Assembly (NCBI GenBank): GCA_000151295.1
Contig: GG745394.1
Coordinates: 23,925-82,168 of the forward strand
DNA length: 58,244 bases
Reading direction: 5' to 3'
Source: Allomyces macrogynus ATCC 38327
Lineage: Eukaryota; Blastocladiomycota; Blastocladiomycetes; Blastocladiales; Blastocladiaceae
A program made the position numbers and the translations under genes. This document shows positions 47,101 through 58,244 of this stretch, in pieces. The notes under the pieces were generated by a model that worked only from the letters and a program-made list of their open reading frames with translations, ran no database searches and was not told the origin of the DNA. Positions within the stretch are counted from its first letter, which is position 1, and each line of letters opens with the position of its first letter.

Positions 47101-50100
47101 GTTGCCTGTCGCGACACTCAATGCGGTCGTTACGCTTTCAAAGCTTGTCGCGGTCGATCCGGCTCCCGAAATGCACCACGACCCCGAGCTCGATCATGTC
47201 CTCTACGATTGGCGCGACCGGGTGCCGTCGACTTCGGGTCACTCGCTCACGAACGGTTGGTCACCGCCGGTCGAGCGCAATGTGCGCGACGATGACGATC
47301 TGACGCCGTCATTGGAGACGGATCAGGCCGTGGGTCGGCATTCTGTCGTGGAGCAGATCGACGAGGGCACGCGTCCTGCCCAACCCTTCACGTCATTTGC
47401 CGGGGTTCACGAAGCGGCCAGTTCTGTACACGATACGCACCCGTGCGTGACCAGCGATGACGTTGGGGATGCTGGCGGCGCGGCACCCGATTCGCCACCT
47501 TCTCACTCGCTGATCGGCAGTGCTCACGACGCGCAAGGCGAAGATTCCATGCGCGTCGCTCTAAACGACGACGACCACCACCCACTCACGAGCGGCATTG
47601 ACCCCATTGACCTCACCGTGTCATTGACCCTCTCGCCGCGCAAACCCGACCACCACCACTACGAGGTGGAGCAGAACGCGGCTCGCGCACCGCATTACTT
47701 CGAGCCCATGTCAGTCATGTCCGAGCCATTTGCCCCGACCAAGAGCCTGCTCGAGGCTCTGCGCAACCCGTCCGACTCGAGCATCTCGAGTTTGTCGGTT
47801 TCGGCCATTAGCGATGGCGACATTCATTACGACGGGTCTGACGCAGTGCCCGAATCAATTGCCTCGAGCGTTGTCGTGTCGGTCGTTGTCGAGGATGCCG
47901 AGATTGACCACAACGAACGTGGATTGCGCGACGTGGCTGTGCTTGGCGCCGCTCTGGACGCGGCCGTCGGCGGGGTCGATGCACGACGGGTTTTCGCGGG
48001 CCAAGCGCAAGACGTTGAGGATATTGACGAGTCGTACCCGTTGAGCTTGGCGACATCGCTTGTCGCGAGCTCTGTCCCATCTCGGTCGATTCAAGCTGTG
48101 GTTGAGTCTGTCGCGACGGCGGATGCCGGCTCGGGAACTGATTCGGTAAGCTCGGTCGCAACGTCGGCGCCCTCGATTGAGGTGAGCGTCGTGACCGAGG
48201 GAAGCGCGGTGCCGTCGCGCATGACCTGTCGCAACATGGTGATTGAGGTGGACGAGAGTCTGGCTGTTGCGAATGTCAGTGACGTCGAAGACTCGGTGCT
48301 CTCTGGGAACCAGGCGACTGGAAGCCATGGTGACGTGTCGGTCGTCAAGTCGGAGGCCGACTCTGTGGCTGAATCGGAGCGTTCTGCATCAGCCGGCTCT
48401 GTTCTCGCCAGAGACTTTGACCAGGACTCGATTGCGGTGGAGCAGCATCTGGTGACCGCTCCCTCGGTCCAGCCGTCGATTGTGCCGTGGAGCGGTGATC
48501 CTGGATCGCATTTACCGTCCACACACGGCCCCGAGAGCAGCCACAAGTCTGCCGCTGACACCTCGATTGCATCGCGCATCTCGCCGGCGCCGTCGCATTC
48601 TTCTCATTCACGGACGAGCACGCTATCATTGTCGTCCAGGGCGCGGGCCGAGCCCGCCGCGTCGGTTGCTGTCCTGCAAGATTATGGGCACGATGGCACC
48701 TCGATCGCAACTTTTGTTGCTGAAAGTTCGGTCATGGCGTCGGTCCAAGATCAGTCGCAGGAAACGATCGCTGAAGGGCTAAGCTCAAGCCCTGACGGAC
48801 CCCTGTCGTGCAGCAGTCCCGCATCACCGTCCTCCACCACTTCGCCGAGTCGCCTGACCTCGTCGCGCTCCCACTCCACGGTCTCCGATCTGGCCGTCGA
48901 GGACGTGGGTCCTCGTCTCGACAATTTTGCTGCGTCTGTTCTGGCAACAACCACGACGACTGCGACGTTGTCCGTTCCCAGTACTGATCGCGCTACGGCC
49001 ACATCCAGTATTGGCGAGGAACCGGGCGCGACATCGTCGGCTCGGTCCGCGGGCCGTTTGCCGACTGCGGAGAACCAGGAGGCGACGGAGGTGTACGCGC
49101 ACTCTCGCTCCAGCTCGATCCACGATGACGCTCCCAGCGCGCCCAACTTTCATGATGACGCCGCGACGTCAGTCGCGACGTCACACTTGGTCGCGACAAC
49201 TGTCTCGAGCGGCCTCGTGTCGTCCCAGCGCTCTCCAAGCAGCGTGCACGAAGCCGTGTTTGACCAGAGTGCCCCGTCTAACTTCGATGATGCAACCGAA
49301 AATGACGTTTCGGTTTCCGACTCGCGGTCTACTGATCCCGACGTCGAGCTGGCGAGCAGCATCGGTTTGGCAAAGAGCGCGGCCGCTTCCTCGTTCTCCA
49401 TTGGCGACGTTTCGGTTTCCGCGTCGCACTCGGCCGACCCTGGCGTTGAGCTCGCGAGCAGCATTGGCTTACCAAAGAGCATGGCCGCTTCCTTGCCCTC
49501 AATCGCCGACGCAGTTCTGTCGCATGGCATGTCCGTGGCCAAGGACTACGCCTCGGATTCTATCTCGTCGGTCCTCGACGACGACCAAGCGAGCTCGCAG
49601 CTAGGATCTGACGCAACAGCCTCCACTGTGGAAGATGGCGTTGCCGAGCAGTCATCAGTGCCCGTCGCGACCGATTTGGACATATTGGCTGCCGCCCTGT
49701 CTCTGCCGGCGCAGGAGCCTGGAGTGCCGATTCTCTCGGATATTGACCGGTCGGCAATCTCGTCGATCTCGCTTTCGGCAGTGGGCACTGGCCCCGTGCC
49801 AGCCCCAACCCTTGATCGATTGTTTGCCGCAGCCCAACCCTCGCCGCCAACGGACGCAAGCGTTGCAACCACGGCGTTGGCTGGCCCTGCCTCACAGACC
49901 TTTGTCTCAGATCATGCTGACGCGCTCTCCACGGCGTCTCGCTCGTCGGACGCCATGCCGCGCTCCTCGGCAAGAAAGTCGGCCTCGGCAGATTCGCACT
50001 TGACCGAGGCCGCGGGCCTCGAAGCGTCGATTGCCGAGTCGCTGGACGGCAGCAATTCAAGCCGCTCAACCGACCACTCGGCATCAGCTGAATCTGCTGC

Positions 50101-51791
50101 GCAATGCATGCCCCATGGCCGCGACGACCTCGGCTTTGCTATCGGGGCGCCACGGGAGTCAGCTTCTTTGCCGGCACGATTGGAGTCGGTCGATGTGCCA
50201 ACTCGGTCGCTGCCGGCCGAGTCCAGTATTGCCGCCGCCGACTCGACCTCCTTGGTGGCCCCACGCGATTCAGTCGCGACCGTGACCCAGAGCGTCATTG
50301 CAGAGCATCTCGACGACGCGACTTCTGACTCGGTGTCGGTCGCGTACTCAATAGTGTTTGACGACGAACCGGGCCACGACGATACGGGTCTCGCTGCGTT
50401 CCGTGACCTCGGTGGGGTTCAGGACAGCGACCAGAGCCATGTCGTGCTCGGTGTTCGACCTGACGGCGCACATGGTGCTGGCGATGCATCGTCGATCATG
50501 GATATGTCGTCGGTGATGCCGACACTGCATGAGATTCAGGCCGTGCCTGAGCACGATGAGGAGGGGGTGACGTCGTCGATGCGTTCGCCGCAGCGATCGC
50601 GGCTCGGCGAGGACCCAACGTCCCCGTCCATGAATTCGTCACAGCAATCGTTTGTTGATGACGGCTCGGATTCGGTGACGGCGAGCAGGTTGACGGTCCA
50701 AAGTGGGTCGCGCGAGACTGCTCCAAGCGGGTCGCACGATCACTCGGGCTCCATCACGTCCGAGGCCGGAGTCATGTCGTATGTCGCGTCGTCGTTTGAA
50801 GATTTCCCGCAAGAGTCGGTCGACGAGGAGGCCATCAGCCCACCGATTTTGCCACTGCCGATCCTCGCGTCGGTCCCTGATCGCTCCGAGCAACTGGCCG
50901 TGGTTTCGAATCCCGAGGCGGTCCCGATCCACGAACGCGTCGAGGATACGACTGTGCCAGTCGAGGCGGCCGCGCCAGTCGCGAACACCGGGCATCCGCC
51001 GCTCACGCCGGACCAAATTGCCCAAAACAATCTCCTCGCGGCATCGGCGACCGAACAGCTGCTGGACACGCTTCTCCACGAAGTCGCGTCGGAATTGGCC
51101 TCGCTTCACCCGTCGCTCCAGGCCAAACCGGCCACTAAATCCCCGACAGCGGCCGCCACCGTCGCGGTCGCGCCACATATGGACGTCGACTACGCGCGCA
51201 ACTACCTGCGGTTCCTGCTCGTACACTATCACGACACGGTCCATCGCACGACACCGCTCGTCGCGGCACTGCACCCGGTCTACCGTCACGCGGCCTGGAA
51301 CGCGCTTCTCGCAGCTGCCGCGGACGAGGCGCGCTACCACCTGTTCCAGCGACTTGGCCCCAGTGCGTGGAGCGCGGCTGTTCCCGCACATTGGCTGTAC
51401 AATGAAGTCGTCGCCGTGGTGGCCAAGAACGTACAGTTTGCCGTGGATCATGCGGAACTGGATGTGGTGGGGATGCTGACGGATGACTTACGGATCGAGG
51501 CGGCAGCAGCAGCAACCGCAACCGAAGTCCGCTGTATCGGTCGTTCCGGCTAACTCTCCACCGATCACTGCGCTTCGCGGCACAAACGGTACCCCAGCTG
51601 AGCACGTCGTTGTCAAAAATGGGCTGACCGGCTCAGGGCACGTCGGCGACTACGAGTCGTGGCGCTTGGACAAGGTGGACGTGGCCGTGGATGACTTGCT
51701 CGACCAGTTGATTTTCGAGTCGGTCTTGGGGACCACATCGTTGATGGTCGGGATGGGGACCATCACGCCCGAGGCGAGTCGTCACGTTTAA
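43708..51791 (+). CDS. Very large Ser/Asp-rich scaffold-like protein, possibly centrosomal or ciliary
   Basis: ATG 43708 starts exon 1 (to 43825); a 91-nt intron (GTGCGT..ACAG) leads to one exon of almost 8 kb, about 2,660 residues in all. The N-terminus is basic (LARVKVRKTAQLTLPADEI, RTGFVPRGKTAGRR), then KPYDVAEVQTFMKKRRLQAK and an Arg/Glu coiled coil (ILKRRERERRERERAQQLHD). The body is a vast Ser/Asp/Val/Ala-rich low-complexity region. It contains one more coiled coil, LKELLATQFQANQDLIKELV with RIRELEAKVDALQ. The C-terminus has folded-looking segments (VDYARNYLRFLLVHYHD, LDKVDVAVDDLLDQLIFESV). The basic FMKKRR-type motif, coiled coils and C-terminal helices recall centrosomal/ciliary scaffolds such as CEP350 or TALPID3, but I cannot claim homology. 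Frame changes without introns occur near 44535, 46555 and 51530; these could be assembly indels. Confidence 0.6.
49304..49507 (+). repeat. Tandem duplication of a 34-residue unit
   Basis: Two in-frame copies, 102 bases apart, begin with GACGTTTCGGTTTCCG. They encode DVSVSDSRSTDPDVELASSI and DVSVSASHSADPGVELASSI, continuing GLAKSAAAS and GLPKSMAAS. This is a recent internal expansion of the Ser/Asp-rich body of the large protein. Confidence 0.85.
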
Positions 51792-51893
51792 TTGCCTTCT
51801 TGATCAATGCGTACTGGATACTTTTGAATGAAAACCGTTTGTCCATTTTCACTCCGCTTCGTTTGACTCGCGCAACTGACTACTGGATACTTT

Positions 51894-54800
51894 TCACACG
51901 CGATGCTCGCGAAAGAAGCGCGCCAGCCGCCCCACGACTGTCCCAAACGGCACGGAACCTGCGGCGGGCGGTGGCGGGTCCATACGCTCGGCGATCCAGC
52001 CTGGCAACTTGGCGCGAATTTCCGGCTGGTAGTACCGAACGTCGCAGAGTACAATCGCGGCATAGTCGTTGGCGTGGCGAATCGCGCGGCCAATTGACTG
52101 GTTCACGGCGCGCATGCACAGGTTGATGTAGAAATCGTTGGCGGCGGCACGGCTGCGCGACGATTCGATGAAGGCCAGCTTTTCTTGGAGTTCGAGCGAG
52201 GCCTTGTTGGGGAAGGGCAGGCCGAGCATGACGACGCAACTACGGAGCAAAGGGAAGAGACGAGGGTGAGATTGTTGCACAATCGGGACCCTTGCAGAAC
52301 CTGGGAAACGAACCGCGCCAAGTCGTCGGAAAAGTTGATGCCCTCGGACATTTTGGCGTTGACGACCGAAAACAATACGGCTCCACCGTTCTAGATAATA
52401 AAAACGGTGGACAGATGTGAGCGTGGATCTGGTACATACCAACCCGTCTGGCAAAACGAAAACGCGCGGACCTCGGTCGTGGTCGAGTCAATGTGCTGCG
52501 CGTACTCCCGCAGCGTCTTCTCGAGCTCTTGCGCTTCCCGCGGTTCTTGAAAGACCTGCCGGCGAAGAAAGCGCGGATGAGTGGCGGGACGCCAAACGCG
52601 CATGGCGGATCAAAAGAAAATGGACCCTTTTCCGGCGCTCAAGACGCGTGAGGAGGTCGCCGTTGCGCATATGGCCGAGGAGCTGTTCGAGCACACCAAA
52701 TGACGGGACAAACACGACCATACCGCGCGGAACCACCGTGGCCAGGTTCAGCACGACCTGGGCGACACCGTCCAGCTAAAAGCAGGAGCACCAGTCAGTT
52801 GGACGACGACACAGCAATCGTATTGAACAGGAGAAAACAAATATAGCAAAGAGGCAGCGGTAGTACCATGGCCGGATCGTTCCAACTCGACATGGTCAAC
52901 TTCATCTCACGCCGCGACGCTGTCGCCGGCACGACCATCGCGGCCAAGTTCTTGTCCGGCACAATATGCCCGCACGCGAAATGCACAATCTCCTTGCCGA
53001 ACCGATTCGGTAACAGGTACTGGGTCAAGTCGGTAATCGGCGCAAGCGTGCCACTGGCCAGAACCAGCGCGCGTGCGTCGCGCACAATGTCCTCGAAGTG
53101 CGCCGCCGGGTTGAGCGACAGGTACTGCAGCTGCGGGACCTTGGTCTCGGGCGACGCGGGCGTGAAGAGCACGCGGCCGTCAGCGTCGGGAGCCGCGAGT
53201 TTCATCAAGAAGCTCTCAAACACGGACAGCGGCGACACGTGCTTGGCACCGACCCCACCACCAGCCAGTGCCGCGTCCTCGTACTTGTTGACAAAACCGT
53301 GCAATTTCCGCGCGAGCTGACTAGCCGCGAGGTACTTGGCGAGACTGTGCGGGTTGACGTGATCTAGTTCGAGGGCAAACAAGAACTGGTTCACCGGCAG
53401 CATGCGCGCAGCGGTCGTGGCCTTCATGAACTTGTGCGTGGCCGCGAGCAAAGCGAGTAAATGCTTGATGTGCACGACGTTGCGCGCACTGAGCCGCGTG
53501 CGGTACTTTTGCGTGTACCGCGTGAGCTGGTTGAACGTGCGCTCGACGTGTGCGCCGCTGACGGTCACGCTCATGGCCGCATTGATCACGTCAATCAAGT
53601 TGTGCGCTTCGTCAATAATGACCACGTTGTTGGCGACCGACACGCCGAGAGCATCGCGCGTCGGTGCGTGCACGAGCGACGCGTAAGGGATCGCGACTAG
53701 ATTAGCCGACGCGACGGCGCGGCGCGCGCCATAGTACGAGCAAATCCCGAGTCGTGTGCCGAGCGCACCGAGATCCTCGATATCGTGCACTTGCGCGAGC
53801 GCGTGATCGTGAAACGGCATCAGACCTGCATCGTCGGCGGGCAGGTACGGGCAGCGCGCGGTCGCGCTCTTTTGCAGGTCGAGGCACAGATCGTTGACTT
53901 TGCCTGCGTGGCCCTGCGCCTTGTCGAGCACGGCCGAGTTGATGCAGAGATGCTTTCGCCCAGCGAGCGAGATCGACGTGAACCGGCGTGCGTACTGCGT
54001 CTTGGCCAGTTCACGCACAAATTGGTTGATTTGCGAGTGCGTGCGCGAGGCATAAACGATTTGCACGTCGCGCACGTCGGTGGGCAAGGGCAGGAGCTCG
54101 TCGTCGTCATCGTCGTCAGCACCGCCAAGTCGCCGTGAAGGGCCGACGCTTGGAGCGCCCGGGTCGTCCTCGTCAAAGAAATGGTCGTCGAGAATCAAGT
54201 CGTCGTCATCGTCCGTGTCGCCCACGTCGAGAAGGGGGGCAATCGACGCGGCTGCGGAAGATCGAGCACGCTTGCTCGGACGCTGCCGATCGGGCAGGGA
54301 AGCAGCGCGTTGACGAGCAGCGTCGATGCGTGCACGCACAGCGAGGCGAAGGTCTTGAAGGGCAGAGAGAGCTTGATCAGCCTTGAGCTGGCGTGCCTGG
54401 TTGCGAACCCAGGCCGGGACTGTTGGGCTCGGTTCCTCGTCGCCGTCCGGTGCAGGTGGCGGCGGCGACAGAAAAAGGGCCGGGTTGTCCCAGTTGTCAG
54501 CTAGCCAGGAGAGCGAGCTGCAAATGAGCGAGAGCGACTTGCCCTATGTTTGAGAGGGTCTTGGTAAGCGACAGACAAGTCGCCAAACGAGCGAGCACAT
54601 CATCGACAATTGTCGCGACGAATCACGCACCGTGCCGGTCGGGCTCTCGAGCAGCGCAATGGCACCTTCATCGAGTGCCGCGGTCATGGCGCGCATCAAG
54701 TCGACTTGAATGGCGTAGGGCGGGAAGGGGAAGCCGAACGGGAACGGGACGCGCGAATGTGCATCCAGCGTGGGCTCTGCCAAGCCGTCTGTTGCCGTAT

Positions 54801-54966
54801 CGGGTTCATCATGGCTCTCCACCTTGCTCACAATCGGTACATCGAGGTTTTTTCGAACAGGTGGTGCAGGTAAGGCCCTCGACGTGACTTGCGGCAAGGT
54901 GGGGGCACGCGGGTTGACGGTTGCAGATGTAGAGGCCGGCCATCCGGCCGGCTGCCGCGGGATCAT
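51894..54966 (-). CDS. CHL1: CHL1/DDX11-type Fe-S DNA helicase
   Basis: XPD-like 5'-3' DNA helicase needed for sister-chromatid cohesion and replication through G4 DNA. The start ATG is at 54966. Exon 1 (to 54631) has FPFPPYAIQVDLMRAM and ESPTGT; a 87-nt intron leads to GKSLSLICSSLSWL, so the Walker A motif spans the splice. Exon 2 (54543-52867) has motif Ia YASRTHSQINQFVREL and Fe-S cysteines in HLCINS, DLCLDL, ARCPYL and GICSYYGAR. It also has motif II IIDEAHNLID and LVLASGTLAPI. Later exons (52775-52626, from 52555, and on) carry VPSFGVLEQLL, VNAKMSEGINFSDDL, GLPFPN and motif VI QSIGRAIRHANDYA. An acidic Asp-rich insert sits before motif Ia. All catalytic motifs are present. Confidence 0.94.
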
Positions 54967-55495
54967 GGCGGCACTGTGCAAGGGAGCCTTCGGCAAGTGG
55001 ATGGCAACGAGGCGCTAGCAATCGCCGGGAACGGCCAGGACGCCGCTGCGGTCGGGACCGAGGTGATGGTGGGGCCTTGACGAGCTTTGGCAGCTTCTGC
55101 TTTCGATCGGTCGACGGTCGATGGTTCGAGTCAAACACACACTGACTTGCGCGTGCGCTCGGCCTACGCCACACGCGCGTCTCGCCCTCTATCGCGAGAG
55201 TACCAAATCCAAACTCAAATGGAGCACTGGCCACCGACGACGAGTGCAGCGCGTCCACAGCCAACGCCCTGGCGAGCGCCGTGCAGAGAGACCTGGGCGG
55301 CCGACAGAGGGCCCTCCGTACTACTGCCTGCCCGCTCGCTCACCGGCGTGAAGCGACCAAAACGAACCAGCGCCTTGTTCAATGATCAGCAATGCCCAAA
55401 CGAAACCGAGTTCACGCGACTTCCCACCCACACCCCTCCGCTCCTTTCCTTTCCTCCCGAAATGCGGCTCTTCCAATTTCAATTTCTTGCGCGTG
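54967..55495. other. Spacer between two minus-strand genes
   Basis: Holds the CHL1 promoter and the 3' flank of the SDLS-repeat gene. I see nothing else. Confidence 0.5.
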
Positions 55496-57818
55496 CTACG
55501 CCGTCGCAAGCCCCGCTGCATCCGCCCCCGCCGCGGCCGTCTCGCTCGCAATGCCTTCGTCCGGAATACTGTCCAGGGTCCGGTTGGACAGCGTCACGGG
55601 CGGTGTCGTCCTTGCCCCTGCATCCGACGCGGCCGCCGCACCGTTACTACTGGCCTCGACCAAATCACCAAACGACACGACGCGCGAACGCGGCCGGTCC
55701 TCGTCTTCCCCTTCCCCGTCCTCATCCGCATCGCTATCACTGTCCTCATTCGCGCGGCCCAGCCCCGACGGTCCTGCCGTGGCCCCCGCAGCAAAGGCGA
55801 CCACCTTCCGCGGCACTGCGTGCTCGTCGTCTGAGTCCGCAGCCGCCACGACATGCTCCTCGTCGGCCGTCGCAAACGCGACATGCCGCCCAACCGACGC
55901 CAGCGACTCGCGCGACCCGGCCTCAGAATCACGCGCAAGAATCACGACTTTGCGCTCGTGCGTACTGCCGGCGGGCGAGCCAGAGGCCGCCAGGTTACTC
56001 GAACTGCCCGGGCGCGTGCCAAGCGGACTCGCCGTGCTGGCCCCGCCGCTTGGGCCAGGGGACGCGGACATCCGGTGATGGCTGTGGTGCGGGACTTGAA
56101 TCGGGTCGGCGGGCATGACGGCGTTGTACGCGTGAATCGACGCAAGCGGGTCGTGGAACAGGAGCCGCGTGCTCGAGTCGAGCACCACGTCCCCAGGCAC
56201 GGCACCACCAGCGGCGACGGGCGCCAGCGGGCTGGCCGCACCACTGCCCGCGCCGTGGTTGGGCTTGACAAGTAACTTCTTTTCCGAGTGCGACAGGTCG
56301 GAGACGAGATTTTCCTTGCTCATGTGCACGCGGCGGTACCCGGCCTCGAGCGGGTCATTTTCCACGTGGTTGGTGTCTTCGTCGTCGTCGTCGTCGTCGC
56401 TGGTGATCGCGTCGTGCGGGGACGACGAGACGGCCGTCGAGTCGGCAACTCCGGGCAACAGGCGCAGTTCGGCCGTGGACAAGTCGCTGATCAGGCTGTC
56501 GCCACTGCGCGCAGCATGACCAGCGGCGACATTACCCACCGTCGGCAACAAGTCCTGCGACCCACGGCGACTCGACGACAAACGGCGCGCGACCACGGGC
56601 ATCGAGTCGGCGACCATGGCGACATGTTCGCGGGACCCGCGCTTGGTCAAAATCTTGCGCTCCGACGCCGACAAGTCGCTCGGCGGCGCGCCGCCACCCG
56701 GCGTCCCGATGCCAAACGTGACACTCGCCGATCCACTGCCGTTACCCGAGATGGGCGACGCCACCATGGGAGAGGCAATGTTGAGAATATCGTCGCGCGA
56801 ATGGCGCTTCACGAGCATGCGCAGTTCCTGGCCCGACAAGTCCATGGGCGGCGCGGCGGACGAGGCCGTGGTCGCGGGCGACGCGGCTGGGGACGGCGTA
56901 TAGTCGGTGTTCCGCGTCGAGAGACGGCGGTCGCGGTCCTTGATGAGCCGCAGTTCGGCCGACGACAGGTCACTGACGACCGAGTCGCGGCTCAGCGACC
57001 GAACGCGACGATGCGGCGGGGTGTCGGGGTCGTCCAAGGCGCCGCCACCGGTGCCGATCGACCGGCGCGAGGGCGTGCGCGAGGACGAGGCGTCGTTCGT
57101 GTCCGAGTCAGATTCGGCGTCGGACCCGGGGGAACTGCTGTCGCCGCGCAGTGGGAGGGTGTCGCTATCGAGCAGGTTCAAAAAGCGCAGCCGGTCCTCG
57201 GTGCTGGAACTGATGCGGCGCGACGTGCTGGATTTCTTGTCGCCGCCCGGTGCAGACGAGGAGCGGCGCGAGGGCGGCATTGCGGTCGACCGATCGGCCG
57301 TCTGTTTGAAACGAAAGAAGACGATCGAACCAGGTCAGGTTTGCGCGGCGGCAGGCAAGTCGCTGCGGATGGTCAAGAAACTGCGGATGGTCAAGAAGCG
57401 CACGTACATCGTCGCGGTCGGTGCGACCTCGAGCGGCGGCGAGCATCGACTCGGCGACCTGGAGGCGTGTGCGCAGGTGGCCGTTTTCAATGAGCAGGTC
57501 GATCTTGGCGGCGCGCGCGTCGTCGAGTTTGCGCTCGAGGTCGTCGTTGCGGCGCATCTAGTGGTGAACCGATCGACAATGAGCTGGCTGTTGAAGGGAT
57601 GGTGGCCGCAGGGCGTCACAAGCGCGGGCATGGTGTACTTCACGCTCGAGCAACGCGAGCAAAAAGGTCGCATCGCCTGTGGCAGCAGCAGGCGCGGGTG
57701 GCGCGCGCAGCGGGATCGGACCCGACTCGTTGGCAGCGGCGGCGCGCAGGGCGCTCAGCTCGTCCTCGAGCGCGGCGATGCGCGTGGTCCAGTGCGCGGC
57801 GGGGCGTACGGGGTCCAT
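55496..57818 (-). CDS. Ser-rich coiled-coil protein with five SDLS repeats
   Basis: Exons 57818-57639, 57557-57408 and 57301-55496 sum to 712 codons in frame; the donors are GTACAC and GTACGT. Residues 1-105 form a coiled coil (RIAALEDELSALRAAAA, DDLERKLDDARAAKIDLLIE). The rest is disordered, Ser/Asp/Gly-rich and basic in patches. It carries five copies of a motif approximated by SDLSxxExxxL: SDLSSAELRLI, MDLSGQELRML, SDLSASERKIL, SDLSTAELRLL and SDLSHSEKKLL. Basic/Ser sequence such as RSLSRDS, KRHSRDD, KRGSREH and HMSKENL flanks most of them. The last 80 residues include SDSDADEDGEGEDEDRPRSR. I recognise no known family. The RxxS-type context suggests phosphorylation and the helical motif suggests a docking site, but that is inference. 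Confidence 0.7.
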
Positions 57819-58196
57819 GGTCGCGGTCAACGGGCAGTAAAGGGCCGATCAGAGTCCAAGGAGCGAGCAGTGCGGCGAGCGGTGGTCGGCACGTGCAGTG
57901 CGGGGAGTACGGGCGGTTTCTGTCGAAGGCGACGTGCTGGTGGAGGAGCAGCGAGCAGATGGCCGCGTTGGCGGACGAAACAAACGTGTCGGCAGCCAAA
58001 CCGGCGTCGCACCGGTGCTCGACTCAACACGTGATCGCGTCGCGCCGCGCTCGTGTCTCGGTCCGCACCCGGCGCCGGCGCGACGACGACGGCTCGCTCT
58101 CAGCTGAGGCCCGCGGAAAACCGACACGACGACGACGACGACGACAACGACAACGACAACGACGACGACAACGACAACGACAAAGGCGCCGTCGCC
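57819..58196. promoter_or_regulatory. Putative divergent promoter with (GAC)n/(AAC)n tract
   Basis: Upstream of the SDLS-repeat gene (-) and of a possible gene starting at the right edge (+). A triplet tract of GAC and AAC units occupies about 58122-58184. No gene is seen inside. Confidence 0.45.
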
Positions 58197-58244
58197 ATGC
58201 TGTCCTCGAACCCGCGCGCCGCCCCGCGCGGCAGTCCTGGTGAA
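58197..58244 (+). CDS. Possible start of a gene running off the right edge
   Basis: An ATG preceded by GTCGCC opens a frame (MLSSNPRAAPRGSPGE) that is still open at the window end. Good start context and divergent placement are the only support; too short to identify. Confidence 0.3.
   Translation, partial: MLSSNPRAAPRGSPGE

Noticed and set aside
1..58244. CRISPR arrays, bacterial operons, rRNA genes or complete transposons
   Set aside because: None seen: no regularly spaced direct repeats, no transposase or reverse transcriptase motifs, and gene structure is eukaryotic.

Overview
The window is GC-rich nuclear DNA from a eukaryote with compact, intron-containing genes. Most introns I could place are about 50-90 nt, GT..AG, often with GTGCGT, GTACGT or GTAAGT donors; a few reach 145-180 nt. 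TGA, TAA and TAG all serve as stops. A basal-body protein (BBOF1-like), a cyclic-nucleotide-gated channel, a DNMT with BAH-like N-terminus, an Integrator subunit and fungal-type Nha1/CPA1 transport together suggest a flagellated (zoosporic) early-diverging fungus. A blastocladiomycete such as Allomyces fits best, but that is inference. A 100-nt run of N marks a scaffold gap.

Layout, left to right: a short repeat array (about 215-430); a CNG/HCN-type channel (-); a Na+/H+ antiporter (-), divergent from MMS19 (+); a gene-poor 1.6 kb with a decayed coiled-coil remnant; Integrator subunit 4 (-, interrupted by the gap), divergent from RTF1 (+); NAC alpha (-), divergent from a small two-helix membrane protein (+); a cytosine-5 DNA methyltransferase (-); an AAACC-rich spacer; a decayed RavA/MoxR-like AAA+ relic (+); a syntaxin-16/Tlg2 SNARE (+); two unrecognised ORFs on the minus strand; the BBOF1-like gene (+); a truncated inverted duplicate of a gene 9 kb away; SPT4 (-, four small exons); an IBTK-like ankyrin/RCC1/BTB protein (+); a seven-helix membrane protein with two in-frame TGA codons (-); a very large Ser/Asp-rich protein (+); the CHL1/DDX11 helicase (-); a Ser-rich coiled-coil protein with five SDLS repeats (-); and possibly the first codons of another gene at the right edge.

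There is no operon-like system. Some loose themes appear. RTF1, SPT4 and INTS4 all act on elongating RNA polymerase II. MMS19 belongs to the machinery that loads Fe-S clusters into helicases of the CHL1/DDX11 kind. The CNG channel and BBOF1 fit zoospore motility and sensing. The most unusual signals are the 7-TM gene whose splice model is in frame throughout except for two TGA codons, the inverted segmental duplication, the RavA-like relic, the SDLS repeat protein and the odd pore of the CNG channel. Exon coordinates were worked out by eye from reading frames and splice signals; several genes show frame changes that may be assembly errors.
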